A stretch of 13,879 nt of DNA from Lachnospiraceae bacterium UBA3401 (GCA_002358575.1 DEPD01000080.1:1-13879), one strand, 5' to 3'; counted from the stretch's first letter, positions 1 to 7,260 are shown. Notes: generated by a model from the letters alone, not told the origin. Program-made: numbers and translations.

Positions 1-39
1 CACTTCGTGGTGGCTTGATGCTTTTCTGCCACTACACTG

Positions 40-84
40 TCTCACGGACTTAGCCGTAAATGCTAAGTCCTGTTTGAACTGTTA
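40..84. repeat. Partial or divergent copy of the MITE right end, overlapping the pseG 3' end
   Basis: Positions 40-84 match 8824-8868 at 41 of 45 positions, including the hairpin GGACTTAGC (46-54) and GCTAAGTCC (62-70), and the terminal TGAAC-GT-A pattern. The sequence to the left (1-39) does not match the other copy but contains its own imperfect hairpin, GTGGTGGC with GCCACTAC, so this is either a different subtype or a rearranged element that continues beyond the window. It supplies the pseG stop codon (63-65). No T-run follows the hairpin on the transcript side, so it is not a clear terminator. Confidence 0.72.
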
Positions 85-1208
85 TGTAGTTCTCTTATCT
101 GTTCTGCAATTCGCCGCGCTCCTTTTGCATCAATCAGTTTCTTTTCCTGTCTGTGCAAACATTCTCTGTATTCTTTGTCCTGAATGCATCGCCTCAATGC
201 CTCCCGCACGCGTTCAGTCACCCGATCAGGCTCCTTGACAATATTTCCTGCATTGACAATATCTGTCAGTTTTTCCAACTCCTCCGCTCCCTGTCTTTGA
301 TTTTCAGCAAAATAAAAGACAATCATTGGAACTCCTAGAGCACTCACCTCATAAATAGTACTTCCTGTCGCTGTTAGAACCACATCACTCTCTAATAAAA
401 GACCGCGCATATCTTTTACCTTTTCATGAATCTGAATCCGCAGCGCAGACAGATTTGCCGATACCTTTTCATAATTCTGATATCTGCGCTTTAATTCTGC
501 TGCAAATTGATTAAATGGTCCACTGACCAAATGCAAAGTTATCTCTTGTTCTGCTATGATTTTGTCACGCAGCAATGCTTCTACAAGCGTAGCTGTCGCA
601 AAATAAGGATCACTTCCTCCTGTCGTGATTGTGACATTGGTCACTTGCTCTGCCACACAGTAAACAGAAGGCTTTTGAAATGCGCTGCGAAGCGGCATAT
701 AGTCTGCTCCTAACAACACCTTTCGAGGATATTGGTCTCTCGTCTGATGCGCTGCCTCTATCGCATGATACTGCGCATCCAGCCGCGGGGCATAGAGATT
801 GTAATTAATTAACAAATCCACTGGATATGCCTGCCCCATATCCTCAAAACACACTGTTTTCACTATTTTACTAAGAGCAAGATAATATGTGCTTTCTGCC
901 TGATAACTGTCCACTAACACAATATTACTGCGCTTTTTCTCACTATTTTTATTATCTTTAGAGACAGATTCCTTTTGAAAAATCGTTTCTAGTAAATCTA
1001 GCTCACGCATCATATCGCGATAGTCTGTATGCAGTACAATCGTTTCAAACCCTCGCTCCTCTATCAATGAGCAACATGTTTCATCCGCCAAAATAAAAAC
1101 AGGCGGAAACAGACAATCCATCTCCGCTGCCGCCTCCGCAACTGACAGGCAGCGCATCACATGCCCCATGCCAATCTTTGTATTTCCGTCTGCACGAATG
1201 TAAAACAT
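63..1208 (-). CDS. pseG: PseG-type UDP-2,4-diacetamido-2,4,6-trideoxy-L-altrose hydrolase
   Basis: Predicted to remove UDP from UDP-2,4-diacetamido-2,4,6-trideoxy-beta-L-altropyranose in the cytoplasm, giving the free sugar that PseI condenses with PEP. The 381-aa protein starts MFYIRADGNTKIGMGHVMRC. The GMGH motif (residues 13-16) carries the His equivalent to the proposed catalytic His of characterised PseG. A GGSDP motif and a later AENQ-containing loop fit the MurG-like GT-B fold of the family. It is longer than the roughly 275-aa Campylobacter enzyme, and it has no fused GNAT domain, although such fusions occur in this family. The ATG directly follows the TAG of the PIG-L gene with no gap, and an AGGAGG inside that gene's last codons lies about 12 nt upstream. 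The last six codons (NSSNRT) and the stop lie in a repeat element shared with positions 8824-8868, so the native C-terminus was probably altered by insertion. Function is inferred from motifs and operon. Confidence 0.88.
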   Translation of the reverse strand: MFYIRADGNTKIGMGHVMRCLSVAEAAAEMDCLFPPVFILADETCCSLIEERGFETIVLHTDYRDMMRELDLLETIFQKESVSKDNKNSEKKRSNIVLVDSYQAESTYYLALSKIVKTVCFEDMGQAYPVDLLINYNLYAPRLDAQYHAIEAAHQTRDQYPRKVLLGADYMPLRSAFQKPSVYCVAEQVTNVTITTGGSDPYFATATLVEALLRDKIIAEQEITLHLVSGPFNQFAAELKRRYQNYEKVSANLSALRIQIHEKVKDMRGLLLESDVVLTATGSTIYEVSALGVPMIVFYFAENQRQGAEELEKLTDIVNAGNIVKEPDRVTERVREALRRCIQDKEYRECLHRQEKKLIDAKGARRIAEQIRELHNSSNRT

Positions 1209-1907
1209 CTAACCCAAACGCCTCCTCACACTCCGCACCAGCATAAACGCCTCTGCCCGCTCCATGCCTGCTGTCATGCCACGTGTTTTTGACAGAGAAT
1301 CCATACCCACAAGACTTCTTGGATGTGGGAAATTGCAAAGTTCTGACACATAACAGTTCATTGCTTGTTCTTTCAGGCAATAATAATCTGTAATATCAAT
1401 AAATACATTGGGACAAAACGCCGACTGTGCACTGTAATCAAAATTCCACTCCGAAGAAGAAAGTGTCTCAAAGGCATATATTTCCTCAACGCAGTATGCA
1501 CCTATTGGTCTTGACGCTGTAAGTACTGCACGTGCGGTATATTGATGATCTATATTCAAGTCTCCACTGTAATGTGTATAGAGAATTTGCGGACGCAATT
1601 TTTCAATCATTTGTTCGATTTCTTTTACAATATCAAGCAAATCCACATGGTCGAAACGATTATCTGGAAAATCCGCAAAAAATACTTTCTGATATCCAAC
1701 TGCCTTTGCGCTCTCCAACGTATTTTTATGCAGCTCATCCACTACATTCTGGTCGATATCCTCCCTGTGTCTGCCACGGGAAGTCTGTCCTTCTCCCAAA
1801 ATCAGCGCATAGACAACATCTCCCTCCGCCACATGTCTTGCGACGGTACCGCCAACGCCAAGAATTTCATCATCCGGGTGCGCTGCCACGACCAATACTG
1901 TCTTCAT
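1209..1907 (-). CDS. PIG-L/LmbE-family N-deacetylase in the pse operon
   Basis: A 232-aa zinc-dependent N-deacetylase of the PIG-L/LmbE superfamily, whose known members remove acetyl from GlcNAc groups (PIG-L, MshB, BshB). The AHPDDE motif sits at residues 9-14, with His10 and Asp13 as expected metal ligands. The second conserved block, H112-Y-S-G-D116-L-N118-I-D120-H121, supplies the third ligand region, so the catalytic apparatus looks intact. There is no signal peptide, so it should act in the cytoplasm on a sugar nucleotide, free sugar or nonulosonic acid. The ATG has a GAGGGGGGA Shine-Dalgarno-like stretch about 9 nt upstream. The gene begins 21 nt after the formyltransferase homologue and abuts pseG. 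It is not one of the six canonical Pse genes. My inference is that it removes an N-acetyl from a Pse precursor or product, freeing an amine for another acyl group. The exact substrate cannot be read from the sequence. Confidence 0.85.
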   Translation of the reverse strand: MKTVLVVAAHPDDEILGVGGTVARHVAEGDVVYALILGEGQTSRGRHREDIDQNVVDELHKNTLESAKAVGYQKVFFADFPDNRFDHVDLLDIVKEIEQMIEKLRPQILYTHYSGDLNIDHQYTARAVLTASRPIGAYCVEEIYAFETLSSSEWNFDYSAQSAFCPNVFIDITDYYCLKEQAMNCYVSELCNFPHPRSLVGMDSLSKTRGMTAGMERAEAFMLVRSVRRRLG

Positions 1908-1928
1908 CTTCTCAGTCCCCCCTCTCTG

Positions 1929-2636
1929 CTATTCCTCCGTTTTACACCGAAACACTACCCGCGCCGAAAGCTCTTTTTTCTCCTCAGAAAAATCTGCCTG
2001 TTCAAACTCTAAACGGTACTTTCCAAATTCTATAAACGCCCTTGGATAGCCCTCTGCATCCAACATTCTAATATAGTCATAAATTTTTTCTAAATCCATC
2101 TCTAGTGTTATCTGACTCTCTTCGGGCTTCCTGCGTTTAAAGATTGCTGGTTCTCCCTCCTGAGGCATAGGTTTTAATTTTTTGTGATTCCCATCCTCCA
2201 AAAAAAGTGGCATCATCTCCTCAAAAATAATATCTGCACACCGTATAAAAATTTCCTGCGCGCTGCCTTCTAAGGATAGTGGATGTTTCATATACACTGG
2301 TCCGCCGTCAAGTTTTTCTGTCATCTTTATCGCTGAAATTTTTGTTTCCTTATGACCGCGCACAATCAGATTCTGCAAAGGACTCCCGCCACGCCCATAA
2401 GGTAAATCTGTCATATGAAATACCACACATTCCCAATTATCCGTAATCTCACGTGGCATAATATAAGACCAATGTGGCAAAAAGATATAATCCGGCTGAA
2501 AATCGCACACATTTTCTGCTGTAAACTCTTCCCTTTTGGTATAGATGCAAATTTCATGCACCCCTTTATATTTTTTCTGCAATGCCTGCGCGCGCGCAAT
2601 ATTCCACGACTTCATTGTCGCTATAATAATTCGCAT
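1929..2636 (-). CDS. Formyltransferase-superfamily protein (Fmt/ArnA-like), probable sugar N-formyltransferase
   Basis: A 235-aa protein related to the N10-formyltetrahydrofolate-dependent formyltransferases (Fmt, ArnA N-terminal domain, sugar N-formyltransferases). The hallmark region is FHMTDLPYGRGGSP (residues 73-86), matching the family's H-x-S-L-L-P-x-x-R-G block, followed by LDGGPVY with Asp110. His74 to Asp110 is 36 residues, the same spacing as His108-Asp144 of E. coli Fmt. The residue two before His, normally the third catalytic residue Asn, is Val72 here. At 235 aa it is shorter than tRNA formyltransferases (about 310 aa), and its place in a sugar operon argues against a tRNA substrate. 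The ATG lies 3 nt after the pseH stop with GGAGG about 9 nt upstream inside pseH. Likely role: N-formylation of an amino group on a Pse intermediate (Pse with 7-N-formyl is known in nature). The substrate is inferred, and loss of Asn leaves activity uncertain. Confidence 0.8.
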   Translation of the reverse strand: MRIIIATMKSWNIARAQALQKKYKGVHEICIYTKREEFTAENVCDFQPDYIFLPHWSYIMPREITDNWECVVFHMTDLPYGRGGSPLQNLIVRGHKETKISAIKMTEKLDGGPVYMKHPLSLEGSAQEIFIRCADIIFEEMMPLFLEDGNHKKLKPMPQEGEPAIFKRRKPEESQITLEMDLEKIYDYIRMLDAEGYPRAFIEFGKYRLEFEQADFSEEKKELSARVVFRCKTEE

Positions 2637-2639
2637 TCC

Positions 2640-3113
2640 TCACCGCCTCCAAACCAGTTCATATTGAATATAATCATTCTTTTTTATTGGTGTAAATCCA
2701 CATTTTTCAAAAACGCTTGCAGACGCAAGGTTCTCCTGTTTTACCTGCCCAACAAGTGTTAGTTCGTCTGGCATCTTTACGGTTTCTAGTTCCCGCAAAA
2801 GCAACTGCATCAATGCAGTCCCGTATCCCATTCCCCGAAATTTTGCAGCGATGCTATAATCAATAAACGCCTTATCACCCTCAATATTTAACCGAATCTG
2901 TCCCACTGGAATCTCATTGTCGCATAAAATATATTGATATACGAAAACATTTTCCATCATAGCTGCAAACCACTTTATATGGTCTGCATAAGGTATTTTT
3001 TCTGTATGGAATGCATTTGCTCGAACTGTATTGTCATTTGCCCAATCAAACAAAAGTTCTCTATCTGCTAGGCACACCTGTCGCAAGTGCAATTTTCTTT
3101 TGATTATTCCCAT
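2640..3113 (-). CDS. pseH: GNAT N-acetyltransferase, PseH-type
   Basis: A 157-aa GNAT-fold acetyltransferase predicted to use acetyl-CoA to acetylate the 4-amino group that PseC adds to the UDP-6-deoxy-altrosamine intermediate; this nitrogen becomes N-7 of Pse. The N-terminal block LLFDWANDNTVRANAFHTEKI (residues 20-40, near-continuous) is characteristic of the GNAT group in nonulosonic acid loci. The acetyl-CoA pyrophosphate loop is R93-G-M-G-Y-G98, followed by the usual helix. A C-terminal NLASASVFEKCGF stretch matches the GNAT motif B region. The ATG has GGGAG about 6 nt upstream, in the structured gap after pseI. The stop is 3 nt before the formyltransferase homologue. In related Clostridia this domain is often fused to PseG; here the two are separate and divided by two extra genes. 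Because a competing formyltransferase is encoded next door, the acyl group finally placed on N-7 may not be acetyl. Confidence 0.82.
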   Translation of the reverse strand: MGIIKRKLHLRQVCLADRELLFDWANDNTVRANAFHTEKIPYADHIKWFAAMMENVFVYQYILCDNEIPVGQIRLNIEGDKAFIDYSIAAKFRGMGYGTALMQLLLRELETVKMPDELTLVGQVKQENLASASVFEKCGFTPIKKNDYIQYELVWRR

Positions 3114-3135
3114 CTAGTCTCCCTTTTTATGCACA

Positions 3136-3178
3136 CGGACGCGGAAAGGAAATATGCAGCGAAAGCTGCCCGCGTCCG
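3136..3178 (-). other. Stem-loop structure in the pseI-pseH gap
   Basis: In the gap between pseI and pseH, CGGACGCGG (3136-3144) pairs with CCGCGTCCG (3170-3178), a perfect 9-bp GC-rich stem. It encloses a second hairpin, GCAGC-GAAA-GCTGC (3156-3169), with a 5-bp stem and a 4-nt loop. The structure lies about 22 nt upstream of the pseH start codon in the message. There is no T-run on the minus-strand 3' side, so it does not look like an intrinsic terminator. A role in mRNA processing, stability or setting the pseI:pseH expression ratio is possible but inferred. Confidence 0.6.
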
Positions 3179-3183
3179 GCGCG

Positions 3184-3213
3184 CGAGTAGGGAAGATGAA
3201 TCTTCCCTACTCG
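3184..3213. repeat. Perfect 14-bp-arm palindrome in the pseI-pseH gap
   Basis: CGAGTAGGGAAGAT (3184-3197) is followed after two bases by its exact reverse complement (3200-3213). In the transcript it forms a long hairpin starting 7 nt after the pseI stop codon. Neither side is followed by a T-run, so a rho-independent terminator is unlikely, and the downstream genes need read-through for Pse synthesis unless there is an internal promoter. Together with the adjacent stem-loop at 3136-3178 it fills most of the only long gap inside the pse operon. Confidence 0.7.
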
Positions 3214-3220
3214 ATTATTA

Positions 3221-4270
3221 CTAACTAATATCAGAAAAAGACAGTGGTGTCCCGCGCTTTAAATCACGCTTTGCAGTCCGTCCCAACACTTCCTTGTAAT
3301 GTTTTGGTTTCAGTCCATATGCTGGCCGAATACTTCTAATATTTTCTGGCGTAAGCATTTCTCCCGCCGCTATATCCTGCACTACAAATAAAGAACGACG
3401 AAAACATGCATTGCTTTCCTCCTGACTGGAAACACCATAGCAAACGCTTCCCAGTGCCTTTTCCACTTCGCGCACCTGATGAACCATATCCCCAAATTCC
3501 GCCGGCTCCATAGAAAAACTGGAATCTGGATTTTCAATCGCACGGCTGATACAGAAATGCTTTTCAATTAGATTGGCGCCAACTGCAACCGCAGTTGCAG
3601 CGCTAAACGCCCCCATAGAATGGTCAGAAAGCCCCACAGGAATCCCAAATCGTTCCTTCATATCACGAATCATACTAAGATTCATCTCTTCACTTTTTGC
3701 CGGATAAGCACTCGAACATTTCATCAGTACAAGCTGTCTGTTTCCTGTACTGTAGATCGCCTCAACTGCCTCCTCAATCTCCTCTAAAGTTCCCATTGCT
3801 GTTGACATAATGATTGGTTTCTGCTTTGATGCAATGTATTCCAACAGAGGAATATCCACCAGTTCAAAGGAAGCAATCTTATAAAACTGTATCCCAAGCT
3901 TCTCAAGAAAATCAACAGAAGTGGTGTCAAACGGCGTTGAGAGAAAATCTATCCCCACTTTTGCCGCCTCGTCGCGAAGCTGTTCCTGCCACTCCCACGG
4001 CGTATATGCCTTCTGATACAACCCGTAAAGATTCTCTCCTTCCCAAGTGCCCTTTCCAATCTGAAAATATTCATTCTGGCAGTCTATGGTCATGGTGTCT
4101 GCTGTGTAAGTCTGTATCTTTACACAATCCGCACCGGCGTCTTTCGCTGCGTGAATCAGTTCCAGCGCGCGTTCTATACTGCCAGCATGATTTGCAGACA
4201 TCTCCGCAATAATATAGGCAGGATATCCGTCCCCTATTATTCGTCCGTTTACATTGATTGTACTGCCCAT
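3221..4270 (-). CDS. pseI: Pseudaminic acid synthase
   Basis: Condenses 2,4-diacetamido-2,4,6-trideoxy-L-altrose with phosphoenolpyruvate to give pseudaminic acid, in the cytoplasm. The 349-aa product has an N-terminal NeuB-type TIM barrel and a C-terminal SAF (antifreeze-like) domain. Recognisable PseI-type blocks are AEMSANH, VKIQTYTADTMTID, FLSTPFDTTSVDFLE, YKIASFELVDIPL, GLSDHSMGA and IEKHFCISRA. The SAF region carries RRSLFVVQDIAAGE, IRSIRPAYGLKP and KRGTPLSF. I place the start at the ATG at 4270, giving MGSTINVNGR, because AAAGGAAAGA lies just upstream and the homologous region begins here. A GTG eight codons upstream, overlapping the pseF stop by one base, is an alternative that would add a poorly conserved extension. 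The family's usual GGPDS-like segment reads ENPDS here. The assignment as PseI rather than NeuB or LegI rests on the QTYTADTMT signature and the neighbouring pse genes. Confidence 0.93.
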   Translation of the reverse strand: MGSTINVNGRIIGDGYPAYIIAEMSANHAGSIERALELIHAAKDAGADCVKIQTYTADTMTIDCQNEYFQIGKGTWEGENLYGLYQKAYTPWEWQEQLRDEAAKVGIDFLSTPFDTTSVDFLEKLGIQFYKIASFELVDIPLLEYIASKQKPIIMSTAMGTLEEIEEAVEAIYSTGNRQLVLMKCSSAYPAKSEEMNLSMIRDMKERFGIPVGLSDHSMGAFSAATAVAVGANLIEKHFCISRAIENPDSSFSMEPAEFGDMVHQVREVEKALGSVCYGVSSQEESNACFRRSLFVVQDIAAGEMLTPENIRSIRPAYGLKPKHYKEVLGRTAKRDLKRGTPLSFSDIS

Positions 4271-4293
4271 TCTTTCCTTTGCTTCTCCTTTCA

Positions 4294-4995
4294 CTATCTG
4301 CTATTTCCTTCTGCCTGTAATAGCTTGTACTTCATTTCCGCAAGCGCCCAATCCTCCAAAGTATCAATATCCTGAACATATCGTTCCTCTTGTATCAGCG
4401 GAACGGCATGTTCCATCCAGATTGCCTTCTGCTGTAAAAAACGCTCCACATTTAGGCAGTAAAACTGACCGCAGTCATGGTAGAGCGGCTCCAAATCCTG
4501 TGAACGCTTTGTCATATTCTCCGGCCATTTGGGCGCGATCCTACCCTGATTGATTACAACACCTCTCTGCGGTGGAAAAGAAAATTTTACAACAGGAATC
4601 ACACAGTCTGCTTGCTCCTGTTCCAAAAGCTGCATCGCTGTACTTAACATATTCACTGTCACAAAAGGTGCTGTGGGATAAATGCAGCATGCCGCCTGAA
4701 ATTCCTTCCCTGTCTGCGCATACGCCGTCAAAACTTCTGCTATCACATCCGCTGTGGTGGCAAAATCATTGGATGTTTCCTCACTCCGAAAAAACGGAAC
4801 CTTTGCTCCTGCCTGCTGCGCGATTTGTGCAATCTCCGTGTCATCTGTTGACACCATCACTTCCTCAAACAGTTCTGTCTGCAATGCCGTCTCAATACTG
4901 TATTCCAAAATCGGCTTTCCCAGAAATGGCCGAATGTTCTTGCGCGGAATGCGCTTGCTGCCGCCTCTTGCCGTTATAATTGCTACGCTTTTCAT
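4294..4995 (-). CDS. pseF: Pseudaminic acid cytidylyltransferase
   Basis: Activates pseudaminic acid with CTP to CMP-Pse, the donor used by Pse transferases. The 233-aa protein has the nucleotide-binding start IITARGGSKRIPRKNIRPF (about residues 6-24), the P-loop-like motif of CMP-nonulosonate synthetases. It continues with GKPILEYSIETAL, VMVSTDDTEIAQIA and a CCIYPTAPFV block typical of the NeuA/PseF group. The ATG has GAAGGGAC about 8 nt upstream, and the gene begins 19 nt after the pseC stop. It runs to within about 24 nt of the chosen pseI start, so the two are tightly coupled. Synteny with pseB, pseC and pseI supports PseF over NeuA or LegF, which are close relatives. No oddity is seen in length or motifs. 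Confidence 0.92.
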   Translation of the reverse strand: MKSVAIITARGGSKRIPRKNIRPFLGKPILEYSIETALQTELFEEVMVSTDDTEIAQIAQQAGAKVPFFRSEETSNDFATTADVIAEVLTAYAQTGKEFQAACCIYPTAPFVTVNMLSTAMQLLEQEQADCVIPVVKFSFPPQRGVVINQGRIAPKWPENMTKRSQDLEPLYHDCGQFYCLNVERFLQQKAIWMEHAVPLIQEERYVQDIDTLEDWALAEMKYKLLQAEGNSR

Positions 4996-5014
4996 CCAAA
5001 TGTCCCTTCAATTT

Positions 5015-6208
5015 TTATTTTTTATAATAGTCAACGATCTTTTGCACTGCCTGTATCACATCCTCCACATCTTTGTCTGTCAAAGAATAGTAGATTGGCA
5101 GACTCATCATCTCCTGATACAACTTTTCCGCATTTGGGCATAGTCCCTTTTTGTAGCCAAGCTTCTCATAATAAGGGTGCCAATACACTGGAATATAATG
5201 CACATTGCAACAAATATTCTCTGCCATCATCGCCTCAAAAAATCCTCTGCGGTCAATGTTGAGCAATTCTGGCCGGATTCGCAGTATGTAGAGATGCCTT
5301 GTCGTCTCCGACTCTGGAATCTCCCGCTGCACAAAAAGTTGCGGTATCTGTGAAAATGCCTTATCATATTGCTCTACAATCTCTCTGCGCCGTTTTGAAA
5401 ACTGTGCAAGTTTGTCAATCTGGCTTAATATTAGCGCACATTGAATATCTGTCAGTCTATAATTATATCCTAAATCAATTTGCTCGTGATACCAAGGACC
5501 ATGACTCTCATTCACATAACACTGTTCCTCTTTTGTAATGCCATGTGAACGGCAGAGCAAAAGCTTTTCATACAAATCCTCTCGGTTTGTAAGAACTGCG
5601 CCGCCCTCGCCGCCTGTCACTGTCTTGACTGGATGAAAGCTAAACGTGGTCATATCCGCAATGCTGCCCACTGATTTTCCTTTATACTTTGTACCGATAG
5701 AATGAGAAGCGTCCTCTATCAGCACAATCTCTTTCTCATGACACAGCGCCATCAATTCATCTAACTTGACAGCCTGACCCGTATAATCCACCGCAACCAA
5801 TGCCTTTGTCTGACCAGTAATCTTTTCCCGAACACTTTCTGGATCAATATTATAAGTTTCTGGATCAATATCCGCAAAAACTGGTTTTGCCCCGCAATAA
5901 AGCGCGCAGTTTGCAGAAGCTGCAAATGTAATAGGTGTTGTAATTAGCTCATCGCCTGCGCCAACACCTGCTGCCATCGCCGCGATATGGAGCGCAGCAG
6001 TGCCATTGCTGCAAACAACGGCATACTTTGCTCCTGTCAGTGCGCAGAGTTTTTGTTCAAGTTCTGTAACTTTCGGTCCACAAGTTAAATAATCACTGGT
6101 TAGAACCTCCTCCACAGCCTTGACATCGACCATGTCAATATACTGATGGCCATAAAATAATTTCGTATCCCGAACCGGAATTCCTCCGGCAATTGCTGGT
6201 TTTTCCAT
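5015..6208 (-). CDS. pseC: UDP-4-amino-4,6-dideoxy-N-acetyl-beta-L-altrosamine transaminase
   Basis: PLP-dependent aminotransferase of the DegT/DnrJ/EryC1 family that transfers an amino group to C-4 of the PseB product. From the chosen start the protein is 397 aa and begins MEKPAIAGGIPVR, a typical family N-terminus. SNGTAALHIAA (about 67-77) binds the cofactor phosphate, EDASHS (165-170) carries the Asp that pairs with the pyridine nitrogen, and TFSFHPVKTVTGGEGG places the PLP-binding Lys at residue 195. GYNYRLTDIQCALILSQ is the usual C-terminal half motif. The start is not fully settled. An ATG ten codons upstream (6238) overlaps the pseB stop in ATGAGTAG but has no Shine-Dalgarno. The chosen ATG has AAAGGA about 14 nt upstream, slightly long, and fits the family's beginning. 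The gene is translationally close to pseB either way. Confidence 0.92.
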   Translation of the reverse strand: MEKPAIAGGIPVRDTKLFYGHQYIDMVDVKAVEEVLTSDYLTCGPKVTELEQKLCALTGAKYAVVCSNGTAALHIAAMAAGVGAGDELITTPITFAASANCALYCGAKPVFADIDPETYNIDPESVREKITGQTKALVAVDYTGQAVKLDELMALCHEKEIVLIEDASHSIGTKYKGKSVGSIADMTTFSFHPVKTVTGGEGGAVLTNREDLYEKLLLCRSHGITKEEQCYVNESHGPWYHEQIDLGYNYRLTDIQCALILSQIDKLAQFSKRRREIVEQYDKAFSQIPQLFVQREIPESETTRHLYILRIRPELLNIDRRGFFEAMMAENICCNVHYIPVYWHPYYEKLGYKKGLCPNAEKLYQEMMSLPIYYSLTDKDVEDVIQAVQKIVDYYKK

Positions 6209-6230
6209 TCTTATAATAATGTTCCTTTCT

Positions 6231-7226
6231 CTACTCATAAAGGTCTGTTTTTAAAAGTGTACGAATCTGTTCTACAGAGAGCCAGTCTGTGTTGTTTCCA
6301 GAAGAATAATAAAAACCTTCCTCCACTTTCCTGCCACTTGGATTTGGACGCTTTGACTCCTGCCAAAACATCTGTGGATAGATAATAAAATTCTTTTCAT
6401 ATTCATACGTTGTCATGGAATCTTCTGCTGTAATCATCACTTCATGAAGTTTCTCGCCAGGGCGGATTCCAACTTCCACTGTCTTCATGCCCGGCGCCAT
6501 CGCTTCCGCAAGATCTGTAATCTTAAAGGACGGAATTCTGCTGATAAATGTCTCACCGCCCTTTGCCTCTTCAAGCGCTTTGATTACAAGCTCAACGCCT
6601 TGTGTCAGACTTATCCAAAAGCGTGTCATGCGATAATCTGTAATTGGAAGCTCTTTTGCACCCTCGTTAATTAACTTCTGAAAAAGTGGTATAATTGAGC
6701 CGCGGCTGCCAGCTACATTTCCATATCGCACAATCGAAAAATTTAAATCTTTTGTACCACAGTAAGCATTTGCAGCAATAAACAGTTTGTCCGATACTAA
6801 TTTCGTACCGCCATATAAATTAACTGGATTGACTGCCTTGTCTGTAGATAGCGCCACTACCTTTTGAATGCCTGTATTGAGTGCTGCATCAATCACATTC
6901 TGCGCGCCATTGACATTTGTTTTGATCGCCTCATTAGGATTGTACTCACACGCGGGTACTTGTTTGAGCGCCGCGGCATGAATCACGTAATCCACACCTT
7001 CAAACGCGCGTTTCATGCGCTCATAATCACGCACATCGCCAATAAAAAAGCGCAGTTTTTCTTTGTATTGTGCAAAATCATTCGCCATCACCCACTGTTT
7101 AAACTCATCCCGCGAATAGATGATAATCTTTTTCGGATGATAGTGCGTCAGCACATATTCTGTGAAGCATCTTCCAAAAGAGCCTGTGCCGCCCGTAATT
7201 AATATTGTTTTATTATCTAATAACAT
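6231..7226 (-). CDS. pseB: UDP-N-acetylglucosamine 4,6-dehydratase (inverting)
   Basis: First enzyme of the pathway: converts UDP-GlcNAc to UDP-2-acetamido-2,6-dideoxy-beta-L-arabino-hexos-4-ulose, using bound NADP. It is a 331-aa extended SDR of the FlaA1/PseB group. The Rossmann glycine motif TGGTGSFG is at residues 11-18. The catalytic set is Asp129-Lys130 in STDKAVNP and Tyr138-x3-Lys142 in NLYGGTK, with the same spacing as FlaA1. The start is the ATG at 7226, preceded by GGAGG at a good distance. A TTG 21 codons upstream also keeps the frame open, but it is part of the -35 box of the promoter and cannot be the start. It is the first gene of the promoter-led pse operon and overlaps or nearly overlaps pseC. 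Confidence 0.94.
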   Translation of the reverse strand: MLLDNKTILITGGTGSFGRCFTEYVLTHYHPKKIIIYSRDEFKQWVMANDFAQYKEKLRFFIGDVRDYERMKRAFEGVDYVIHAAALKQVPACEYNPNEAIKTNVNGAQNVIDAALNTGIQKVVALSTDKAVNPVNLYGGTKLVSDKLFIAANAYCGTKDLNFSIVRYGNVAGSRGSIIPLFQKLINEGAKELPITDYRMTRFWISLTQGVELVIKALEEAKGGETFISRIPSFKITDLAEAMAPGMKTVEVGIRPGEKLHEVMITAEDSMTTYEYEKNFIIYPQMFWQESKRPNPSGRKVEEGFYYSSGNNTDWLSVEQIRTLLKTDLYE

Positions 7227-7260
7227 TTTGTTTCCTCCATTTTCCGCGAAATCTTTTTTT

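Noticed and set aside
46..70. The hairpin after pseG as a rho-independent terminator
   Set aside because: No T-run follows on the minus-strand transcript side, and the same hairpin occurs inside the MITE at 8830-8854.
1532..2035. Long plus-strand open frames opposite the deacetylase and formyltransferase genes, and similar ones elsewhere
   Set aside because: They lie antisense to genes with clear motifs, lack ribosome binding sites and show no recognisable domains.
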